DNA of 34,530 nucleotides from the NCBI GenBank assembly GCA_016184105.1, contig JACPDI010000025.1, positions 1-34,530 on the forward strand, given 5' to 3'. The stretch is from Acidobacteriota bacterium (GTDB taxonomy: Bacteria; Acidobacteriota; Vicinamibacteria; Vicinamibacterales; 2-12-FULL-66-21). Shown piece by piece: positions 29,502-34,530 of the stretch (position 1 is the first letter of the stretch; each line of letters begins with the position of its first letter). The notes beneath the pieces were generated by a model, which worked only from the letters and a program-made list of their open reading frames with translations, did not search any database and was not told the origin of the DNA. Position numbers and translations under genes: made by a program.

Positions 29502-32500
29502 ATGAAAAGAGCCTGGTTTGTTGCGGGAATGCTGACCGCCCTTGCGCTGCCGCTCGGGGCGCAGCAGGGCGATCAGAAGAAGAAATGGGACGTGAACGAT
29601 CCGCTTGGCCCTACCTCGAAGGTCGAGTTCGACACGACCGAGGGGACGTGGATGAACGTGGACGTCAGCCCGGACGGCCGCACGGTCGTCTTCGACCTGC
29701 TCGGCGACATCTACACGATACCCGCGGCGGGCGGCGGCAAGGCGACGCGCCTGACGAGCGGCGCGCCGTTCGACATGCAGCCGCGGTTCAGCCCGGACGG
29801 GAAGCGGATCGCGTTCTCCACCGATCGCGATGGCCTCTGGAATATCTGGGTCATGGAGGCCGACGGGAAGAACGCGAAGCAGGTCTCGTCGGAGAAACGC
29901 TGGTTCGTCAACAGCCCGGCGTGGTCGCCTGACGGCCACTACATCTTCGCGCGCCGGCACTTCGTCAAGGAACGATCGCTTGGCGCCGGCGAGATCTGGA
30001 TGTTTCACGCCGGCGGGTCCGAGGGGCTCCAGGTCACCGAGCGCAACGGGTGGCAGAAGGACGCCGGCGAGCCGGCCATCTCGCCCGACGGGAAATACCT
30101 CTATTACAGCAAGGACGTGACGCCCGGCCAGGCGTTTGAATACAACAAGGATCCGTACGGCGGGATCTACGCCATCATCCGCCGCGACCTCGCCACGGGC
30201 AAGGAACGCACGTACATCAACCGGCCCGGCGGCTCCATCACGCCGCGCCCGTCGCCCGACGGCAAGTACCTGGCGTTCATCCGCCGCGTCGGCTTGAAGA
30301 GCCTGCTCTTTCTGCACGACATCGAGACCGGCGACGAGTTCCCGATTTTCGATCGCCTCGACAAGGATCTCCAGGAGGCATGGGCGATCCACGGCGTCTA
30401 CGCGCAGTACGCGTGGACGTCCGACAGCAAGGCCATCGTGATCTGGGGCGAAGGCACGATCTGGAAGGTTGACGTCGCCGCGAGGACGGGGGAGCCGGTT
30501 CCCTTCAGCGCCCGCGTCGAGCTGACGATCAACGAGGCGCTTCGCTTCAAGCAGAACGTCGCGCCGGACGAGTTCCCCGTCCGCATGCTGCGCGACGTGA
30601 ACACGTCTCCCGACGGCAGCGCGGTGGTCTACAGCGCACTCGGCCGTCTGTACAGGAAACCCCTGCCCGGCGGACAGCCCGCGAAGCTGACGAAGGACGC
30701 CGCCGACTGGGCCTCGCAGTGGCTGGAGTTCGACCCGTCGTTCTCGCGTGACGGCAAGTGGATCGCGTACTCGGCCTGGAACGACCGCGACTTCGGCCGC
30801 GTCCGAGTTGTTGCCGCCGACGGCAGCGGCACGCGCGACCTCGTCGCCACGCCGGGACACTACGCGGACCCCGAGTTCTCGCCCGACGGGCAGTGGATCG
30901 TGTTTCGAGCTGTGCGTGCCGACGGCATCCGCGCCATCACGCGCGCCGAGGACACGGGCATCTTCGTCGTCCCCGTGAAGGGCGGAGAGCCGCGGAAGGT
31001 GAGGGATGCCGGCGCGGATCCGCAGTTCGATCACACGGGGAAGCGCATTTACTTCCGGGACCGCCGCGGAGAGAAGTTCGTGCTCGCCAGCGTGGACCTC
31101 GACGGCAGCGACGAAGCGGTGCACTTCCAGTCGGACAACGCGACGCAGATCGTGCCCTCGCCCGACGGGAAGTGGGTGGCGTTCGCGGAGCGGTGGCGTG
31201 CCTACGTGGGCACGTTCCCGCGGACGGGTCGCCCCGTCGATCTCGGCCCGAACGTGAAGGGATATCCGGTGGCGCAGATATCGCGCGACGCGGGGATGTA
31301 CCTGCATTGGTCCGGCGACAGCCGGCAGGTGCACTGGGCCCTGGGGCCGGAGCTGTTCACGCGTGATGTCTCGAGGAGCTTCGCCTTCCTGAACGCAGGA
31401 GACCAGGAGTTCACGCCGGCCGAGCCGGAGAGCAAGGGCGTGTCGATCGGGTTCTCCGTGAAGGCGGACAAGCCATCCGGAACCATCGCGCTCGTGGGCG
31501 CCCGGATCGTCACGATGGCGGAGGCCAGAGGCCGGAGGCCGGAGGCCAGGTATCAGGTCATCGACAACGGCACCATCGTCGTGCGCGACAATCGCATCGA
31601 GGCCGTCGGCTCGAACCTCGGCGTTCCCTCCGGCGCCAGGCGCATCGACGTGAAGGGGAAGACCATCATCCCCGGGCTCATCGACGTGCACGCCCACCTC
31701 GGCGGCGAGAGCGACGGCATCGTCGCGCAGGCCGCGTGGCCGCTCGTCGCGAACCTGGCGTACGGCGTGACGGTGTCTCACGATCCGTCAAACGACACCG
31801 AGACGGTCTTCACCAACGCGGAGCTGGTGCGCGCGGGGATGAAGCTGTCGCCGCGGCTGTACTCGACGGGCACGATCCTCTACGGCGCGGAGACACCGTT
31901 CAAGGCGGTCGTCGACACGTACGACGATGCGCTGTCGCACCTGCGGCGGATGAAGTCGGTCGGCGCCATCAGCGTGAAGAGCTACAACCAGCAGCGGCGC
32001 GACTCGCGGCAGATGATCATCAAGGCGGCGCGCGAAACCGGGATGATGGTCGTCCCCGAGGGGGGCTCGCTTCTCTACATGAACGAGTCGCAGGTCATCG
32101 ACGGCCACACCGGTGTCGAGCATTCCCTGCCCGTGCCGGTTCTCTACAACGACGTCGTCACGCTCTTCGCGAAGAGCCAGAGCGGCTACACGCCGACCAT
32201 GATCGTGGGCTACGGCGGATTGTCGGGCGAGTATTACTTCTACCAGCACCACAACGTCTGGGAGAACAGGCGCCTGCTCACCTTCGTTCCCGGCGACGTC
32301 GTCGTGCCGCGCTCGCGCCGCCGAACCATGGCGGCGGAGGATGATTTCAACCACGTGTTGATCGCGAAGGGGGCGAAGAAGATCGCGGACGCGGGAGGGC
32401 TCGTGCACACCGGCGCCCACGGCCAGATCCAGGGCATCGGCATGCACTGGGAGACCTGGATGTTCGCGCAGGGCGGGATGTCGCCGATCCAGGCGCTCGC

Positions 32501-32768
32501 TGCCGCCACGATCAACGGCGCGAGGTACCTGGGCATGGACGCGGACGTCGGCTCGCTCGAGCAGGGCAAGCTCGCCGATCTGGTCGTGCTCGACAGAAAT
32601 CCGCTCGACAACATTCGCAACACGGATTCGGTGCGGATGGTCATGCTGAACGGCCGGTTGTACGACGCCGCGACGATGGATGAAATCGCGCCGACGCCGC
32701 GCAAGCGACTGCCGTTCTACTGGGAAAGAGGGCGGACGAGGGTTCTGACGGATGGTTCTGACAAGTAG
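29502..32768 (+). CDS. Exported amidohydrolase with N-terminal TolB/PD40 beta-propeller
   Basis: 1088 residues. A Sec signal peptide (MKRAWFVAGMLTALALPLGA, cleavage near AQQ) is followed by repeated PD40/TolB-type blades, e.g. VDVSPDGRTVVFDLLGDIYT, PRFSPDGKRIAFSTDRDG, PSPDGKYLAFIRR and DPEFSPDGQWIVFRA, to about residue 640. An amidohydrolase domain starts at about 660 (IALVGARIVTMAEA): the metal ligands are H-x-H in DVHAHLGG (about 729-731), the VKSYNQ lysine region, HTGVEHS, and HTGAHGQ, with ADLVVLDRNPL near the end. It is probably a periplasmic metal-dependent peptidase or imidazolonepropionase-like hydrolase; substrate unknown. A GAGGCCR heptamer repeat lies at the hinge between the two domains, and the stop lies inside a 14-bp repeat array. 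Confidence 0.93.
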   Translation: MKRAWFVAGMLTALALPLGAQQGDQKKKWDVNDPLGPTSKVEFDTTEGTWMNVDVSPDGRTVVFDLLGDIYTIPAAGGGKATRLTSGAPFDMQPRFSPDGKRIAFSTDRDGLWNIWVMEADGKNAKQVSSEKRWFVNSPAWSPDGHYIFARRHFVKERSLGAGEIWMFHAGGSEGLQVTERNGWQKDAGEPAISPDGKYLYYSKDVTPGQAFEYNKDPYGGIYAIIRRDLATGKERTYINRPGGSITPRPSPDGKYLAFIRRVGLKSLLFLHDIETGDEFPIFDRLDKDLQEAWAIHGVYAQYAWTSDSKAIVIWGEGTIWKVDVAARTGEPVPFSARVELTINEALRFKQNVAPDEFPVRMLRDVNTSPDGSAVVYSALGRLYRKPLPGGQPAKLTKDAADWASQWLEFDPSFSRDGKWIAYSAWNDRDFGRVRVVAADGSGTRDLVATPGHYADPEFSPDGQWIVFRAVRADGIRAITRAEDTGIFVVPVKGGEPRKVRDAGADPQFDHTGKRIYFRDRRGEKFVLASVDLDGSDEAVHFQSDNATQIVPSPDGKWVAFAERWRAYVGTFPRTGRPVDLGPNVKGYPVAQISRDAGMYLHWSGDSRQVHWALGPELFTRDVSRSFAFLNAGDQEFTPAEPESKGVSIGFSVKADKPSGTIALVGARIVTMAEARGRRPEARYQVIDNGTIVVRDNRIEAVGSNLGVPSGARRIDVKGKTIIPGLIDVHAHLGGESDGIVAQAAWPLVANLAYGVTVSHDPSNDTETVFTNAELVRAGMKLSPRLYSTGTILYGAETPFKAVVDTYDDALSHLRRMKSVGAISVKSYNQQRRDSRQMIIKAARETGMMVVPEGGSLLYMNESQVIDGHTGVEHSLPVPVLYNDVVTLFAKSQSGYTPTMIVGYGGLSGEYYFYQHHNVWENRRLLTFVPGDVVVPRSRRRTMAAEDDFNHVLIAKGAKKIADAGGLVHTGAHGQIQGIGMHWETWMFAQGGMSPIQALAAATINGARYLGMDADVGSLEQGKLADLVVLDRNPLDNIRNTDSVRMVMLNGRLYDAATMDEIAPTPRKRLPFYWERGRTRVLTDGSDK
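31521..31548 (+). repeat. Heptamer tandem repeat inside the amidohydrolase gene
   Basis: Four exact-register copies of GAGGCC(A/G) (GAGGCCA, GAGGCCG, GAGGCCG, GAGGCCA) occupy 28 bases and encode the arginine-rich insert E-A-R-G-R-R-P-E-A between the propeller and the amidohydrolase. A related sequence, GGCCAGAGGTCAGGTA, lies just upstream of this gene at about 29474-29489, suggesting a dispersed low-complexity repeat family. Confidence 0.8.
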
Positions 32769-32871
32769 GTTCGGCACGGCTGGTTCTGCGCGACTCGTTC
32801 TGCACGGGAGGTTCTGCACGATTGGTTCGGCCGGAAGGTTCCGGACCCCGGTAGAACCACCCGGTAGAACC
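32741..32871. repeat. 14-bp tandem repeat array (GGTTCTGCACGRNW-type) ending in inverted units
   Basis: GGTTC-type unit starts occur at 32741, 32754, 32768, 32782, 32796 (CGTTC), 32810, 32824 and 32837, i.e. with spacing 13-14 throughout. Typical units are GGTTCTGCGCGACT and GGTTCTGCACGATT. The array is followed by two inverse units GGTAGAACC (32850-32858, 32863-32871), also 13 apart. The first two units encode the last residues of the amidohydrolase (V-L-T-D-G-S-D-K), and the stop codon is in the array. Confidence 0.85.
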
Positions 32872-32907
32872 TGTTAAAGTAAGAGGTTCCTGCCCGCCTC
32901 AAATTGC

Positions 32908-32981
32908 TGGGAGGTCGTTCAACGGTAGGACACGTGGCTCTGGACCACGTTATCGGGGTTCGAATCCCTGCCTCCCAGCCA
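32908..32981 (+). tRNA. tRNA-Gln (anticodon CUG), CCA encoded
   Basis: Acceptor arms TGGGAGG (32908-32914) and CCTCCCA (32971-32977) pair fully, discriminator G and encoded CCA follow (32978-32981). The anticodon stem CGTGG/CCACG encloses the loop CTCTGGA, giving anticodon CTG (reads CAG, Gln). The T-arm CGGGG-TTCGAAT-CCCTG is canonical. It is a possible integration site, but no att duplication or integrase gene is visible nearby. Confidence 0.97.
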
Positions 32982-33286
32982 CTTAATCCCTTCAACAACA
33001 GCGACTTACGGCGCTCTTCGGTGGACGCCGATCGCCCGGTCTTCGACCCACGTTATCGGCCTCGGCATCGTCTCGCCGCAACCGAATGACCATCAGCGAG
33101 TTAGAGAGCCGGCGGCAAATCGCGCGGTCTTTCACTGAGACACGAATGAGACACCTTGGCGGGCGATCAGGAAAACAGCAGCTCACTGTCCGTCAGGTCG
33201 AGCACCAGCGCGGCGCCGTGGCGCTCAGGATAATGAGTGGGCGCGGGAATCGTTGCGAACGACCCGCGAACTCTGAGAGGACCGTC
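32982..33286. other. Gene-poor stretch downstream of tRNA-Gln
   Basis: About 300 bases with no supported gene. A frame beginning at 33086 runs into the zinc-ribbon gene but lacks protein-like composition before 33287. A short direct repeat GAGACAC occurs twice (in GAGACACGAATGAGACACC, about 33138-33156). No terminator or promoter is convincing. Confidence 0.4.
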
Positions 33287-33907
33287 ATGCCAGATGAAAA
33301 CGTGTGCGGGCGCTGTGGACAGCCGCTGAAATCACACGAGAGCATTTCTGTGGCGAACGTCGGTATCCGCTGCTACCGGTGCTTCAACGACGAGACGGCA
33401 GCGATGATGGGCGTCGACTTTGATAACACGCCGTTGCAGCCAGTCACCGTCTCGGATGCCGATGGCGTCGAGCACACGTTCGAGTTTCGATCGATGCTCG
33501 TGGTTACGGGTCACGCCCTGCACGCGCGAGAGCGCGTGCCCGAGGGGCAGGAAGGCTACGAGTTCTCAGTCCTCGGCGACTTCAACGACAACGCGTGGGA
33601 TCTGTTCAGAGTGTTGTACGGCCGGATTCAGCACGGACTCGCGGTCCGCCATGTCGAGCGAGGCGAACTGGGTTGGCGGATCACCGACGCACGTCATCTC
33701 GTCGGCCGCATCACCTGGGATCCTGACCGCGCTGGGGAGGTCCCGCTGTTGGTGATCGATGGCCGACCGTTCACCTGGGACCAAGTCGGCCGGATGTTGA
33801 TGTCCTTCGAGGGCTTCACCCTCCGGGCGTTCGTTGGCGACAGCATCGAGGTCATCGGAGGCCCACTCCTGGAAGACGAGGACAACCCTGAATCGGGAAC
33901 GGCTTGA
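33287..33907 (+). CDS. Uncharacterised protein with an N-terminal zinc ribbon
   Basis: 206 residues from ATG 33287 with GAGAGG at 6 bases. The N-terminus has two C-x-x-C pairs (VCGRCGQPLK and RCYRCFND) about 23 residues apart, forming a probable zinc ribbon. The remainder is acidic and beta-rich: VTVSDADGVEHTFEFRSML, FSVLGDFNDNAWDLFRVLYG, GWRITDARHLVGRITWD, VPLLVIDGRPFTWDQVGRML and a final strand ending in an acidic tail. I do not recognise the family. It is 44 bases upstream of an ERCC4-type nuclease on the same strand, which may be a functional link. Confidence 0.75.
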   Translation: MPDENVCGRCGQPLKSHESISVANVGIRCYRCFNDETAAMMGVDFDNTPLQPVTVSDADGVEHTFEFRSMLVVTGHALHARERVPEGQEGYEFSVLGDFNDNAWDLFRVLYGRIQHGLAVRHVERGELGWRITDARHLVGRITWDPDRAGEVPLLVIDGRPFTWDQVGRMLMSFEGFTLRAFVGDSIEVIGGPLLEDEDNPESGTA

Positions 33908-33951
33908 TTCTCGACCCGCGACGATGCCATCGTCGTCGTCGGGAATCGGAC

Positions 33952-34530
33952 ATGGATGCGCGGAGGACGAAGGGGTCGCTTGTTTCACGGATCACAACGT
34001 CGCCGGGCATCCCTGACTCTGTCCATCAGCTCGCTGTCGACCACTCCGAGCGCGACTCGGTATTGCTGGACGCGGTGCGTCGGAGCGGCTGGTTCGACGT
34101 GCGGATGGAACGTCTGGCTACCGGCGATTACGTGGTGAACGGCGAAGTGCTGGTCGAGCGAAAAACCATTCGTGACCTGGTCGCCTCGCTGGTTGACGGT
34201 CGTCTGTTTCCGCAGGTGGCACGATTGGCTCACAGCCCCTACCGATCGCTGCTCCTGATCGAAGGTCCGACGCCGTTCTCGCTGCCGGACGTGCATCACC
34301 ACTCGGTGGAAGGAGCACTCGTTTCGATCGCCGCCATGTGGCGGCTTCCCGTGCTGCAATCATCCGACGCGGAACAATCGACCCGCCTCCTGCGGTTCCT
34401 GGCGGAGCAGGTGCGCGGACCACAGGAGCGAATCCTGCGGCGATTCGACAGGAAGCCGAAACGTCTTGCATCGAGGCGGCTTTTCCTGCTGCAGGGGCTG
34501 CCAGGAGTGGGACCCGCGCTTGCACACCGG
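33952..34530 (+). CDS. ERCC4-domain (XPF-type) nuclease with HhH motif, 3' end cut by window edge
   Basis: 193 codons from ATG 33952 to the end of the window without a stop. LAVDHSERDSVLLDAV carries the first acidic residues, ATGDYVVNGEVLVERKT the G-D-Y and the catalytic E-R-K, followed by RDLVASLVDGRLFPQV, together the ERCC4 nuclease signature D...GDY...VERKxxxD...GR...Q. LLLIEGPTPFSL is the next core strand. The C-terminus shown, LLQGLPGVGPALAHR, is the start of a helix-hairpin-helix. Archaeal/eukaryotic XPF/Mus81 homologues cut 3' flap or fork DNA; bacterial stand-alone members are uncommon and poorly studied, and are often found in mobile or phage-derived regions. Confidence 0.85.
   Translation, partial: MDARRTKGSLVSRITTSPGIPDSVHQLAVDHSERDSVLLDAVRRSGWFDVRMERLATGDYVVNGEVLVERKTIRDLVASLVDGRLFPQVARLAHSPYRSLLLIEGPTPFSLPDVHHHSVEGALVSIAAMWRLPVLQSSDAEQSTRLLRFLAEQVRGPQERILRRFDRKPKRLASRRLFLLQGLPGVGPALAHR

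Noticed and set aside
29148-31781. 877-codon minus-strand open frame over the glycosylase and propeller genes
   Set aside because: Shadow of codon bias; the plus strand has clear domains, signal peptide and metal ligands.
32741-32871. CRISPR array
   Set aside because: Units are 13-14 bp without unique spacers of 25-40 bp, and no cas genes are present.
33086-33286. N-terminal extension of the zinc-ribbon protein
   Set aside because: The added residues are basic low-complexity and lack a ribosome binding site, whereas ATG 33287 has GAGAGG at ideal spacing.

Overview
The window is high-GC bacterial chromosome. It carries a Ser/Thr kinase fused to TolB-like/TPR/AAA modules, a Sec-exported amidohydrolase with a TolB-type beta-propeller, a GAF-sigma54 activator, and several genes with leaderless or near-leaderless starts. 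Together these suggest an Acidobacteriota-like soil bacterium, possibly class Vicinamibacteria. That assignment is inference; no rRNA or taxonomic marker is present.

Layout. 1-346: left end of an IS110-type element (17 N-terminal transposase codons, minus strand) abutting the C-terminal remnant of a TPR/kinase protein. 343-6627: a 2094-residue multidomain kinase. 6630-7135: a graveyard of decayed pieces (ParD/ParE-like, haloacid dehalogenase). 7113-10300: a divergent GAF-sigma54 activator and its likely target operon (DsrE-like plus PPOX-fold protein) behind a clear -24/-12 promoter. 10297-11153: more remnants (thyX) and an intact hicAB toxin-antitoxin pair. 11433-13528: a TetR regulon (TetR, deiodinase-like thioredoxin-fold protein, AhpD-like protein) with matching operator sequences. 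13606-20849: sulfate assimilation operon 1 (TauE-type permease, cysD, cysN, APS reductase, precorrin-2 dehydrogenase, cobA, sulfite reductase). 20914-23933: sulfur operon 2 (cysM, JAMM peptidase, and a CysO/MoaD-MoeB-rhodanese fusion). 23943-25687: a divergent arsenic locus (arsR / arsM-arsC). 25707-28181: a truncated phospholipase D fused in frame to gltX. 28444-29472: KGG stress protein and a HhH-GPD glycosylase. 29502-32768: propeller-amidohydrolase. 32741-32871: a 14-bp tandem repeat array, then tRNA-Gln(CUG). 33287-34530: a zinc-ribbon protein and an ERCC4-type nuclease cut by the window edge.

The most striking feature is that both sulfur operons are preceded by the same regulatory device. 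Each has a short cysteine-rich leader ORF (Ser-Cys-Ala-Cys-Cys in the first, Cys-Cys-Ala-Cys-Cys in the second) followed by an intrinsic terminator just upstream of the first structural gene. In the first copy a 9-base segment inside the leader ORF is perfectly complementary to the 3' arm of the terminator, which is the expected geometry of an antiterminator. I interpret these as cysteine-responsive transcription attenuators that jointly control sulfate reduction to sulfide (operon 1) and sulfide/thiocarboxylate incorporation into cysteine (operon 2). Polycysteine leader ORFs acting as attenuators are known from mycobacteria; I am not aware of this terminator-type arrangement being described for this kind of organism.

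Operon 1 supplies sulfate-to-sulfide chemistry: CysDN makes APS, the [4Fe-4S]-type CysH reduces APS directly (no APS kinase is seen), and siroheme for the sulfite reductase is made by the two methyltransferase/dehydrogenase genes in the same operon. Operon 2 looks like the CysO-dependent cysteine pathway, but with the sulfur carrier, its activating E1 and a rhodanese fused into one chain.
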